A stretch of 11,173 bases of DNA from Candidatus Wallbacteria bacterium (GTDB taxonomy: Bacteria > Muiribacteriota > JAQTZZ01), in the NCBI GenBank assembly GCA_028687545.1, contig JAQTZZ010000081.1:1-11173 (forward strand), given 5' to 3'. The notes under the pieces were generated by a model. The model was not told the origin of the DNA. It worked only from the letters and a program-made list of their open reading frames with translations, and searched no databases. A program made the translations under genes and the position numbers. Position 1 is the stretch's first letter, and each line of letters opens with the position of its first letter. Positions 1 through 7,022 of this stretch are shown in pieces.

Positions 1-4
1 CCAT

Positions 5-71
5 CCTCCGTTTTTTTTCTTAAGCCAATTATGTCCGGTTCAAGCCTGGCCTCAAGTTTCAAAATGTTTCA
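5..71 (-). promoter_or_regulatory. TGAAAC-box promoter and SD of a gene off the left edge
   Basis: On the minus strand this segment has the architecture shared by five promoters in the window. A conserved block reads CTTAAGCCAATT on the plus strand (19-30). Boxes start at 49 (GCCTCA, degenerate), 56 (GTTTCA) and 66 (GTTTCA), giving spacings of 7 and 10 bp. A GGAGG Shine-Dalgarno lies at 9-5 on the minus strand. The ATG abutting it (4-2) is too close to be used, so the real start probably lies beyond the edge. The 16 bases at 58-73 are identical to 3131-3146 in the promoter of the peptidase-like gene, so the unseen gene may be its paralogue. Confidence 0.6.
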
Positions 72-383
72 TTGGGAAAAGCAACGGAACTTTTTCAGAA
101 AAAACTCTCAACCAGCAACGATATGACTTTAGTCGCAAATCCCGTCATCCCTGTCGATAAAAAAGAAAATGGGATCTGGTGGTTCTTAGAAACTGTTAAT
201 CTGAGCCACGAAGATTTTATGTTTTCCACTCAGCAAAGACGAAATCATGGACTGGTCAAAAATTGTGACCGGACTCGGAATCAAGTTCGCATTGTCTTCA
301 AGTTCTCAAATTCCGTTTACTGTCATAATAAATCACCCTTTCTGCCATAGCCCTCTAAAGTTGCGAACAAAAGCCTAGAGCAA
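72..383. other. No convincing gene
   Basis: No reading frame here has both a ribosome binding site and recognisable protein content. The longest (72-350, plus) needs a TTG start and is low in information. The segment occupies the place where the ATPase and TPR part of the truncated regulator copy would be expected, next to a promoter homologous to that of the intact regulator. It may therefore be the scar of the deletion. I saw no hairpin or repeat in it. Confidence 0.5.
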
Positions 384-956
384 TTGAAATCACTTCAGTT
401 ACTTGCCGACGCTGTGCGTCTCAAAAGATCAACAGCTACGTTCTGGAGGAAGCAGCACTATTATTTCCTGAGCCAGCTTCCTCCGGAATCGCAGGCCTAT
501 GTCAAGAACGACATGGACTGGTTTGAAAAAAACTCCTCCAGGCCGGACGCGGGAACCATCAGGATATTCCTGAATTCCGGAGCCAGGACCGTCAGCGGCA
601 TTGAGCATGAAAGCTTCAGGAAGCGCAGGAAGGAATTCGAATTTTACGCTGACTTCATCAGCAGGGAGATCCTGATCGACGGGTCTGAGAAACAGCTTTT
701 CAACAGGCGCGTCCTGATCCAGCTTCTGGAGACTTTTACCGGCGATCCCGCAAGGACTCTCACAATCGGCGAGATTTTCATGTCTGTCTGGGAGAGGAAA
801 TACGATCAGGAGACAGACGGCAACACTTTCAGGATGACCATGTCGCGGTTGAGATCCGAACTGGACAGGGCGAAAACAGACAGATTCATCTGCTCAGGCG
901 ACGAGACGGGAACTTACTGTTTTAATACCCAATGTGAATACTGCATAATTATCTGA
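384..956 (+). pseudogene. 5'-truncated paralogue of the STAND/TPR/winged-helix regulator
   Basis: From about base 456 to the stop the product aligns without gaps to residues from about 727 to 891 of the regulator at 3202-5877. It keeps the OmpR/PhoB-type winged helix (motifs GEIFMSVWERKYDQET and NTFRMTMSRLRSEL) and the terminal CEYCIII. The P-loop ATPase domain and almost all TPRs are absent. The only start is a TTG with no Shine-Dalgarno, and the first 24 or so residues have no counterpart. By hand count the copies are about 75% identical in DNA, mostly through synonymous changes and with no frameshift or stop, so the domain was under selection until recently. It is probably a remnant of a duplicated regulator. 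A free-standing DNA-binding protein is the alternative. Confidence 0.7.
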
Positions 957-1043
957 TGTTCTGTTTACACTTACCTGCATTGATCTTGCCTTCCGTTATC
1001 TATTTATCATCAAAAGAGTGTCCACTATTTGCTGGCAGAATCA
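939..1043 (+). repeat. Conserved 3' flank of regulator, copy 1
   Basis: This segment covers the last five codons, the TGA stop and about 87 bp downstream of the truncated regulator. It matches 5860-5964 over 105 bp with four substitutions by hand count. It contains an imperfect long-range stem: 980-990 pairs with 1034-1044 with one C/A mismatch, across a loop of about 43 nt. The conservation ends almost exactly at the end of the stem. It could be a 3' UTR RNA element, a protein-binding site or a gene-conversion tract. Confidence 0.75.
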
Positions 1044-1084
1044 AGGCACTGTCAACTGGTAAAATCAGTCTTTATGTATATGTC

Positions 1085-1118
1085 AAAGGGGCTGTCCAAA
1101 AAGTGGCAACCCCTTTTT
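1085..1118 (+). terminator. Rho-independent terminator
   Basis: AAAGGGG (1085-1091) pairs with CCCCTTT (1110-1116). After one mismatch the stem is extended by TGTC with GGCA (one G-U pair), leaving an 8-nt loop. The plus strand continues with T to 1118. It lies between the truncated regulator and the convergent gene at 1151-1975. On the minus strand the T tract is weaker, but it may terminate that gene as well. Confidence 0.65.
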
Positions 1119-1150
1119 CATGCTGCCTTCAACACTTCACGAACAACTTT

Positions 1151-1975
1151 TTATGCGCCCTGGGCAACGTTTTCTGTTACAGGAAGGCTGCTCTCTTCTT
1201 CTTTCATGTCATAAGTTTTGCCGCAGTCGGACCATGTTCCACTGACAGGTCCTACTTTCTTGGCTCTCTGCAGCTGGAACCAGACTTTCACTTTCTGGAA
1301 CTTCTGATTGCAGGTGGTTTTCGTGGTTTTCTTGAAAGTCACTTCATATTCGCAGACCATTTTCGTCTTGCTGTCCAGTTTGATTTCGAACGGGATGCCG
1401 ACTGCCTTCAGAAGGGCCGAGGGATCAAACACGACAGCCTGCTCAACCTCGAGCACCAGCTTGATCCTTTTACCTTCTTCAATTGTCTTTTCAATTTTTT
1501 TCCAGTATACAGATTGCATTTCGCGTGAAAGTTCAATGGTTTTCCTGTATTTGTAACCAAAAACGCCGTCTTCAGAATAACCATATCCAGGAAAATACTC
1601 CCTGCTGAGTTCCTGGCTTTTCTGATACTCCACAATCTCATCAACAACAAGATTGAAAGGTTCCCTGAGTTCAGGGGCTGCATTCACATGCAGATTGTAG
1701 AGCTTCACCAGATCATTGTAATCGGATCTGTCGGAATTCTTCATTTTTTCGATCACTGCGCCGGAAATCAAGGCAGCTTCTGCTCTGACAGGTTCGATCA
1801 CAGAGTCAACGTCTTTCACAGTAACTGATTCTTGGTCTGCCTTCTGATAGATTTTCTCCATACCGGCATAGTAATCACGAGCCAGCGTAAAGAGTGAAAT
1901 TTCCAGATTGGGATTTTCGGCATGCACACCATTGATTGCCAGGACCAGGATCATTGCAGTCAGCATTTTACTCAT
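1151..1975 (-). CDS. Secreted protein of unknown function, copy 1 of a paralogous pair
   Basis: The 274-residue product starts with a signal peptide (residues 1-19, likely cleaved after VHA). It continues as a helical charged region (about 25-165) and then a probably beta-rich C-terminal part (about 170-262). Three cysteines (C208, C222, C251) are all conserved in the paralogue at 9806-10654, which is about two-thirds identical by eye. The shared core includes YYAGMEKIYQK, EYFPGYGY, LKAVGIPFEIK, KTKMVCEYEVT, VWFQLQRAKKV and DCGKTYDM. I do not recognise the family. The ATG at 1975 is supported by GGAGGA a few bases upstream and by the signal peptide starting there. It is transcribed alone from the TGAAAC-box promoter at 2018-2081. 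An odd number of conserved cysteines suggests an intermolecular disulfide or a free thiol. Confidence 0.85.
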   Translation of the reverse strand: MSKMLTAMILVLAINGVHAENPNLEISLFTLARDYYAGMEKIYQKADQESVTVKDVDSVIEPVRAEAALISGAVIEKMKNSDRSDYNDLVKLYNLHVNAAPELREPFNLVVDEIVEYQKSQELSREYFPGYGYSEDGVFGYKYRKTIELSREMQSVYWKKIEKTIEEGKRIKLVLEVEQAVVFDPSALLKAVGIPFEIKLDSKTKMVCEYEVTFKKTTKTTCNQKFQKVKVWFQLQRAKKVGPVSGTWSDCGKTYDMKEEESSLPVTENVAQGA

Positions 1976-2017
1976 TACTCCTCCTCATCTTTTTGGTCTT
2001 TTTGGGTCTTTCCCCGG

Positions 2018-2081
2018 GTTAGTTTAATTCTTGGCCAGACGGATCCTTGTTTCAAGTAACAAAATGTATCAATCTGTTTCA
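2018..2081 (-). promoter_or_regulatory. TGAAAC-box promoter of the gene at 1151-1975
   Basis: The conserved block reads GTTAGTTTAATT on the plus strand (2018-2029). Boxes start at 2049 (GTTTCA), 2056 (GTAACA), 2066 (GTATCA) and 2076 (GTTTCA), with spacings of 7, 10 and 10 bp. On the minus strand the first two boxes form an ACTTGAAAC run that provides a TTGAAA -35-like hexamer, 19 bp from GAATTA. Confidence 0.65.
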
Positions 2082-2113
2082 GTCTGGGGATCTTTGCAAC
2101 GTGAATAGATTTA

Positions 2114-2138
2114 ATCCCCGCAGCGAAGCGCAGGGGAT
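2114..2138. repeat. GC-rich hairpin
   Basis: ATCCCC (2114-2119) pairs with GGGGAT (2133-2138). The inner part, GCAGCGAAGCGCA, also folds with small bulges around a GAA loop. Neither strand has a proper T tract, so it is not a typical terminator. It resembles a REP-type palindrome and lies just upstream of the boxes for the gene at 1151-1975. I see no second copy in the window. Confidence 0.4.
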
Positions 2139-2184
2139 AATTTACTGTAACGAAATCCTCATTCAATTCGGATTTCTAACAGTA

Positions 2185-2221
2185 GATAAAAGAAAAACCG
2201 GCTTCCATCAGGAGGCCGGTT
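2185..2221 (-). terminator. Rho-independent terminator of the peptidase-like gene
   Basis: A stem of 11 pairs (2196-2206 with 2211-2221, one G-U wobble) closes on the loop ATCA. On the minus strand it is followed by a T-rich run (TTTTTCTTTT). It lies about 57 bases beyond the stop codon of the gene at 2278-3072. Confidence 0.85.
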
Positions 2222-2277
2222 ATTTTATCAGATGCCGGCGGAAGGGGGGCGTCAAATCCGCGGCAAGGAGGTATCAG

Positions 2278-3072
2278 TTACCTGTTGACTGCGTCATAAA
2301 CCACCCTGCCGTAGTAACCGTGGATCGGAAGCTTCACAACCATGCGCTTGCCGGAGGAATTGTCCACAGTCCACCATTCGCCGTATGCGTCCTTGTCAAC
2401 AATGATTCCTGTATGCTCTCTGCAGGAAGTTCCCCAGAATACAACGGTTCCTGGCTGAAAATCGTCTGAACCGGCTGGTCTCCAGCCTTTGTCATTCATG
2501 AGATGATCATGGAGGCGATCAACGTGGAGCAGGAGCTGATCCATTTCCCCGGCTGCGCAGAGTATGGCTGAGACTACTGCGGCGCAGGCCAGATTGCCCC
2601 ATTCCGTTGCAGCTGTGTATACCTGGTATCCATGCACATAGGTCGAGCTTCCAACCGCTTCCAGAGCTTTCGGCACGATCAGGCCCGGATCTCTTCCATC
2701 AAGGCTGGTTCTGTCCATAATGGTTTCGATTATGTTGTCCCTGTTTTCCAGCATTGAATTCAACAGGAATTCCGGATTGGCTTTCTCTTTCTGTCCAAGC
2801 TTTTCAGTTATCGCTTTAACAATCGCGGAAATCGCTTCTTTCCGTTCCTGCACCATTGTGCCTCTTGATTCAATCTCCTTTGAGACCAGGTATGAGATCA
2901 GGCCGTAAATATCGCTCAGAGGATTTCCGTATTCGTCTCTGATATTCTCGATCTTTTCGAATTCGGATTTTGCCTGCAGCAGGGTTGCCAGATATGCATT
3001 GTCATTCGTTGCTGCAGGGCACATCAAGACCGCTGTCAGGACGAGGCATACACTCAATACTGTTTTTTTCAT
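2278..3072 (-). CDS. Secreted CHAP/NlpC-P60-like cysteine peptidase or amidase
   Basis: The 264-residue product has a signal peptide (residues 1-21, LMCPAA end) and a helical charged region (about 25-140). A C-terminal domain (about 145-264) carries the order of features of papain-like amidases: W158 and C163 in ATEWGNLACAAVVSAI at a helix start, the PGTVVFW strand, H220 in REHTGIIVD, and N238 in WWTVDNSS as the third catalytic position. Such domains usually cleave peptidoglycan peptides or amides outside the membrane; that role here is inferred from the motifs. The ATG at 3072 is supported by GGGGAGG upstream. The gene is divergent from the regulator, shares its intergenic region and has a TGAAAC-box promoter. 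Catalytic assignment is moderately sure; substrate is unknown. Confidence 0.75.
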   Translation of the reverse strand: MKKTVLSVCLVLTAVLMCPAATNDNAYLATLLQAKSEFEKIENIRDEYGNPLSDIYGLISYLVSKEIESRGTMVQERKEAISAIVKAITEKLGQKEKANPEFLLNSMLENRDNIIETIMDRTSLDGRDPGLIVPKALEAVGSSTYVHGYQVYTAATEWGNLACAAVVSAILCAAGEMDQLLLHVDRLHDHLMNDKGWRPAGSDDFQPGTVVFWGTSCREHTGIIVDKDAYGEWWTVDNSSGKRMVVKLPIHGYYGRVVYDAVNR

Positions 3073-3091
3073 ACTTTCCTCCCCTTGTTTT

Positions 3092-3154
3092 CTTAGTCTA
3101 ATTATGTTTCAAAATCCGGCTGATACAAGATTCAAAATGTTTCATTTTGTTTCA
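3092..3154 (-). promoter_or_regulatory. TGAAAC-box promoter of the peptidase-like gene, beside the regulator promoter
   Basis: The conserved block reads CTTAGTCTAATT on the plus strand (3092-3103). Boxes start at 3122 (GATACA), 3129 (GATTCA), 3139 (GTTTCA) and 3149 (GTTTCA), with spacings of 7, 10 and 10 bp. An extra GTTTCA lies at 3106. The array ends 12 bp upstream of the regulator's -35 hexamer, so a bound protein could act on both genes. Confidence 0.65.
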
Positions 3155-3166
3155 ATGCAAACTTCT

Positions 3167-3202
3167 TTGCCAATTCCAGCCTTAAAGTATATTATTTTTG
3201 CA
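3167..3202 (+). promoter_or_regulatory. Sigma70-type promoter of the regulator, predicted leaderless
   Basis: TTGCCA (3167-3172), a 17-bp spacer and TATTAT (3190-3195) form a good housekeeping promoter. With the usual 6-base discriminator, transcription would begin at the A of the ATG at 3202. No Shine-Dalgarno precedes this start, unlike the other genes in the window. The mRNA therefore probably has no leader. Confidence 0.65.
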
Positions 3203-5877
3203 TGAAGATTCCTCAAAAGCCCGTTGGATTCAATAGAAGGAATGAAGAGCTGTCCCTGCTTCAGGAGCGTGCCGCTAACTGCGGAGTCATGGTGATTGCC
3301 GGCATGCCTGGGATCGGCAAGACAGTTCTGGCTGCTGATCTGGCACGGGAACTTAACAGGGGTGTTTTTTCCGAAGCCGTGGCCTGGATCGAATGCAGGC
3401 CGGGCTGGGAAAGCTCTGATTTATTCAGCGCGATTCAGGAAAGCTTAGTCAGGATCAGCGGGCGAAAAAATATCGGACAGCAGAAGCCTGAGCCGCAGTT
3501 TCTCGCTGAAACCCTGGAGGAAATCCGGTTCGCGCTTTTTATCGACGCATTCCACCTGGTAGAAGACAGACGGACCCTGGAATTTGTTTCCCAATCCCGT
3601 GAGACCCTGAAAAACAGCCTGCTGGTGATAGTCACCGGAAAAAAGCCTGAGCTTCAGCCTGTTGAACTGATGGATATCTTTCAGCACACTGTGAAAGGGT
3701 TAAAGGCAGATGAAGCCAATGCTATGCTTGCAGCAATCTTCAAAGAGCAGAATGCGGACATCCGGTTCAGCCCGGATTTAGGCCTGCGTCTGAACGGGCA
3801 CCCCTATTCTCTAAAGCTTGCCGCAGGCCTCATCCTCACCGGCCAGGTCACACCTGGCGAACTGGAGAATTCCACAGATGGAATCACTGAGCAGCTGGAG
3901 GAATATCTGCTCTCAAAGATCTGGGACTCTCTGGATGATGAGGCCAGGGATATAGTGGATCATCTTGCACTGCTTAGAATCCCTGTCAACCACGAACTGC
4001 TTGAGTCGATCAGGAAAATAAAATCCAGAAAAGGGCTGAAACTTCTGCAGGATTACTGCCTGGTCGAGTTGGACAGAAACGGACTCTGCAGCCTGCACAG
4101 CCTCCTTTCCAGTTTTGCAGAGCGCAGAATGGAAAGTGCCCGAAAGGCTGACATTCACAGAAGGATCGGCCTGGCTTTCGATTGCAATGAAACCAGCAGG
4201 CTTGAATTCCGAATGGATGGATACTATCACTTTTTCTCTGCCGGAGAGAAGGAAGAGGCCGTAAAATGCCTGATCAGACTATGCGAACATGCCGGAATGA
4301 GCGGTGGAAGCCTGGATGGTTTAGTCAGCCTGATTGACGATGCCCTGACTTTCTGTCCAGGCATCGAGACTGACCGGCTTCTGGACCAAAAAGTCAAAAT
4401 ACTTTGCCGGATGAGGAGAATCGCTGAATCTGAGGCTGTCCTTTTAAAGATAAAAAATGATGCAATGCGCGAATCCGCCAGGGCTTTTACGCTTTATCAG
4501 GGCGGCAGATATGCAGAGGCCCTTCCATATTATGAAAAGTGCTCAGCCGGAGCGGCATCCGACAGATCCGTGGATGCCCATTTCAACAGACTCCTGCTGG
4601 CAATCTGTTATCATTACACTGGCAGGTCTTTAGAAACCGAAAGCGTACTTGAGGAAATACAGAAACTCGGACTGGACGGCGTTCCTGATTATTCCCTGAT
4701 CCTGCAATATAATTTTCAGGCTGTATTCCATTTCTACAAGGGTGACATCTATGGAGCAATCAAATTCATTGAAAAAGAAATTGTACTGTGCCGCAAGCTG
4801 CAGGCCTTGAACAGTCTCACCATTGCCCTGCACAACCTGGCCCAGTTCCATAAAAATCTCAACATGCCGGATAAGGCACTGGATCTTATCAGGGAACCGA
4901 TCGCGATCTCGATTGAACACAACCTGGTCGAATGCCTTGCCATGTGCCACAGCCTGGAAAGTGATGCCTATTTCATGAAAGGTGATTACACGACCTCGCT
5001 GGCTGCGGCTGAAAAAGGGCTTTCTGCAGCAATGAAAGCCGGCTATACCCGTTATGAAGCGATAGAACTCAATCAGATCGCAGACTGTTCCCTGAGGCTT
5101 GGCGACATTGCCAGGGCTGAAGCAGGTTTCAGAAAAGCACTGGAAGTGATAAACAGGGAACAGAATGCAATGTTCATTGCCGAGCTTTCGCTGAGGTCTG
5201 CCGGATTTCTGCTTGTGACAGGCAGGGCTATGGAAGCCGAACCCCTGATCAGAAATGCAATGGTTTTTGTTGAAAAGAGCGGCCTTGCCAGACTTGGAGC
5301 CAGAACATTTTTCTTTTCATATCTGTTTGAGAAGACCTGCGGCAATAAAGAAAAAGCCCAGGATTTTCTAAATAAGTATCATCAGTATCTCAACCTTCTT
5401 CCTCCTGAATCCCAGGCCTGTATCAAAACCGATCTGGACTGGTTTGATGAAAATTCTTCAAGAACTGATACCAGGACTATCTCAGTTTTCATGCGCTCAG
5501 AAAAGCGGGCAGTATCCGGCATGGAGCACGAGAGTTTCAGAAAGCGCAAACACGAATTCGAATTTTATACGGATTTCATCAGCAGGGAAATCCTGATTGA
5601 CGGCATAGAAAAGCCGCTTTTTGGCAGACGCGTTCTGATGCTGCTGCTTCAGACCTTTGTGGCCGATCCTTCGAAATCGCTTACTATAGGTGAAATCTTC
5701 CAGTCTGTCTGGGAGAGAGAATACGATCAGGAAACTGACTGCAATACCTTCAGAATGACTCTTTCACGGCTGAGATCTGAGCTGGACAAAGGTAAAACCG
5801 ACAGATTCATCTGCGCTGGCGATGAGACAGGAACTTACCGCTTCAACACCAAATGTGATTACTGCATAATTATCTGA
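3202..5877 (+). CDS. STAND ATPase transcriptional regulator: NB-ARC-like, TPR and C-terminal OmpR-type winged helix
   Basis: The 891-residue product begins with a STAND/NB-ARC-like ATPase. Its Walker A is GMPGIGKT (34-41), its Walker B ALFIDAF (111-117, D115), a sensor-like strand is LLVIVTGKK (140-148), and the GxP motif is GHP (199-201). A small helical domain follows (about 230-310), then a TPR-type superhelix (about 360-745). The C-terminal winged helix (about 785-880) shows REILIDG, GEIFQSVWEREYDQET and a recognition helix in NTFRMTLSRLRSEL. The order resembles MalT/LAL activators, but with an OmpR/SARP fold in place of a LuxR helix. In the family, ligand binding and ATP drive oligomerisation on DNA. 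The ligand is unknown here. Its likely targets are the TGAAAC boxes beside its own start. The next in-frame ATG would cut into the P-loop domain, which supports the ATG at 3202. Confidence 0.88.
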   Translation: MKIPQKPVGFNRRNEELSLLQERAANCGVMVIAGMPGIGKTVLAADLARELNRGVFSEAVAWIECRPGWESSDLFSAIQESLVRISGRKNIGQQKPEPQFLAETLEEIRFALFIDAFHLVEDRRTLEFVSQSRETLKNSLLVIVTGKKPELQPVELMDIFQHTVKGLKADEANAMLAAIFKEQNADIRFSPDLGLRLNGHPYSLKLAAGLILTGQVTPGELENSTDGITEQLEEYLLSKIWDSLDDEARDIVDHLALLRIPVNHELLESIRKIKSRKGLKLLQDYCLVELDRNGLCSLHSLLSSFAERRMESARKADIHRRIGLAFDCNETSRLEFRMDGYYHFFSAGEKEEAVKCLIRLCEHAGMSGGSLDGLVSLIDDALTFCPGIETDRLLDQKVKILCRMRRIAESEAVLLKIKNDAMRESARAFTLYQGGRYAEALPYYEKCSAGAASDRSVDAHFNRLLLAICYHYTGRSLETESVLEEIQKLGLDGVPDYSLILQYNFQAVFHFYKGDIYGAIKFIEKEIVLCRKLQALNSLTIALHNLAQFHKNLNMPDKALDLIREPIAISIEHNLVECLAMCHSLESDAYFMKGDYTTSLAAAEKGLSAAMKAGYTRYEAIELNQIADCSLRLGDIARAEAGFRKALEVINREQNAMFIAELSLRSAGFLLVTGRAMEAEPLIRNAMVFVEKSGLARLGARTFFFSYLFEKTCGNKEKAQDFLNKYHQYLNLLPPESQACIKTDLDWFDENSSRTDTRTISVFMRSEKRAVSGMEHESFRKRKHEFEFYTDFISREILIDGIEKPLFGRRVLMLLLQTFVADPSKSLTIGEIFQSVWEREYDQETDCNTFRMTLSRLRSELDKGKTDRFICAGDETGTYRFNTKCDYCIII

Positions 5878-5964
5878 TGTTCTATTTACACTTACCTGCA
5901 TTGATCTTGCCTTCCGTTATCTATTTATCATCAAAAGAGTGTCAACTATTTGCGGGCAGGATCA
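5860..5964 (+). repeat. Conserved 3' flank of regulator, copy 2
   Basis: This is the partner of 939-1043: 105 bp with four substitutions, covering the last codons, the stop and nearly the whole gap to the convergent GH5-like gene. The stem pairs 5901-5911 with 5955-5965 in all 11 positions, counting two G-U pairs. One substitution relative to copy 1 turns its C/A mismatch into a C-G pair. There is no T tract, so it is not a simple terminator, and this copy lacks the GGGG/CCCC terminator found after copy 1. Confidence 0.75.
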
Positions 5965-5972
5965 GATCCAAC

Positions 5973-7004
5973 TTACCAGTCTTTGGCTGCTTCCAGCATC
6001 ACATCAGCTGCAGGACGCCAGGATCCGTCGCTTTTGCGCAGGGAAAGATGATCCGGATTCTTGAGGTCACCGTGATGCCACATCAGCGCGCCGAGGTAGC
6101 CCAGTGATTTAGTGCCTGCCAGGAATTTCCTGGTCACGTCCAGCTGAAGTTTATCGTCAGACGACTCTGTAGCCTGCCCGTATTCGCCCAGAAGGATCGG
6201 TAGCGCATTGACAGATCCTGCAGGCGGGATGTCCGGATTGTCGTCATACATGTGCGCTTCCAGAAAATCCAGGCCCAGAGAATCGAACTTGCCGGACTTG
6301 ATGTTTCCCAGTCCATGCCAGCCTGATGAGCAGGCAACCTGGAGACCCGGTGCCGCTTCTTTGCAGGCTGCGGCGCTGTCCTTGATAAATGCCCTCACCT
6401 CATCCCAGCTCAAACCGGAATCCGTGTAATTGGCGTCTCCACCCTTGACCATTGCTTCAGGCTCATTGATCAGGTCTATGGATACGACTTTGGAGGAGCC
6501 GGCCAGCATTTGTACAAAAGGTTTGAGTACTTTTTCAATATAGGTGTCTTTTCCTTCCACAAACAGCTTGACTGCCCGTTCACTTTTGCCTGACTTGGGG
6601 CTGTATGCATTTGAATCCAGCAGTGAAACATGCAGTTTGACTCCTTCAGGCACCGACTCTGCCAGAAATTTTTTCCAGTTGTCCAGGAATTGGTTGTCAA
6701 GTCCTTCCAGTTTCCCGTCGCTTCCGAACTTCCAGCCTTCTTCCTCTTCATAGGCCCAGACACGCAGCAGCTTTGCTCCATGCTTGCTTAATCCCTCCAG
6801 CGTTTCCTTATACTTGGCTGCGTCAAAGGTCGTGCCCCAGTATGGATGATCGGGATTTGCGCCGAAATCATGATTATATGCCCCTTCAAACCAGGCCACA
6901 TTGCATCCGATCTGGAAATCGCCCCTGAAACCGGCAGCAGGTTCAGCGCCATTAGAAACAACCATTCCTGCCAGAAGCAACACTGCGATCAATACTGTCT
7001 TCAT
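5973..7004 (-). CDS. Secreted GH5-like (clan GH-A) glycoside hydrolase
   Basis: The 343-residue product has a signal peptide (1-20, ending SNGA) and a single TIM-barrel domain. Clan GH-A landmarks appear in order: a barrel strand with an arginine (KLLRVWAYEE, R81), the acid/base in IDLINEPE (N180-E181-P182), HMYDD (H251, Y253), the nucleophile in LLGEYGQ (E274), and the substrate-binding tryptophan region ALMWHHG (W309). Retaining endo-beta-glucanases and beta-mannanases share this arrangement; the substrate cannot be told from sequence alone. The length is normal for a one-domain enzyme, with no carbohydrate-binding module. The ATG at 7004 has GGAGGAG upstream and lies 18 bp after the 66-residue gene, so the two form an operon under the 7253-7330 promoter. 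It converges on the regulator. Confidence 0.85.
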   Translation of the reverse strand: MKTVLIAVLLLAGMVVSNGAEPAAGFRGDFQIGCNVAWFEGAYNHDFGANPDHPYWGTTFDAAKYKETLEGLSKHGAKLLRVWAYEEEEGWKFGSDGKLEGLDNQFLDNWKKFLAESVPEGVKLHVSLLDSNAYSPKSGKSERAVKLFVEGKDTYIEKVLKPFVQMLAGSSKVVSIDLINEPEAMVKGGDANYTDSGLSWDEVRAFIKDSAAACKEAAPGLQVACSSGWHGLGNIKSGKFDSLGLDFLEAHMYDDNPDIPPAGSVNALPILLGEYGQATESSDDKLQLDVTRKFLAGTKSLGYLGALMWHHGDLKNPDHLSLRKSDGSWRPAADVMLEAAKDW

Positions 7005-7022
7005 ACGCTCCTCCTTATACTC

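Noticed and set aside
72-350. Open frame starting with TTG at the left edge (plus)
   Set aside because: No ribosome binding site, composition unlike the other proteins, and it begins inside the promoter boxes.
956-1528. Frame overlapping the truncated regulator's stop (TGATG), with a similar beginning at 5877
   Set aside because: Only the first 29 or so codons are shared. Two of the four differences in this stretch are non-synonymous, and both frames then run antisense through real genes. The DNA conservation is better explained by a non-coding element.
1975-2166. Minus frame whose stop overlaps the start of the gene at 1151-1975
   Set aside because: It is composed of the promoter and box array and has no Shine-Dalgarno of its own.
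2047-2469. Plus frame antisense to the peptidase-like gene
   Set aside because: It overlaps the terminator, promoter and coding sequence of better-supported features and has no family resemblance.
3106-3154. Regularly spaced GTTTCA units as a CRISPR or phage-type repeat
   Set aside because: Units are six bases at helical-turn spacing, with no conserved longer repeat or spacers; the pattern fits an operator.
3202-5877. STAND ATPase as an Avs-like antiphage defence protein
   Set aside because: It ends in a winged-helix DNA-binding domain, not an effector nuclease or protease, and sits beside operator-like repeats; a transcription regulator is the better reading.
5866-5877. Terminal CIII as a CaaX prenylation signal
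   Set aside because: Prenylation of this type is eukaryotic; everything else in the window is bacterial.
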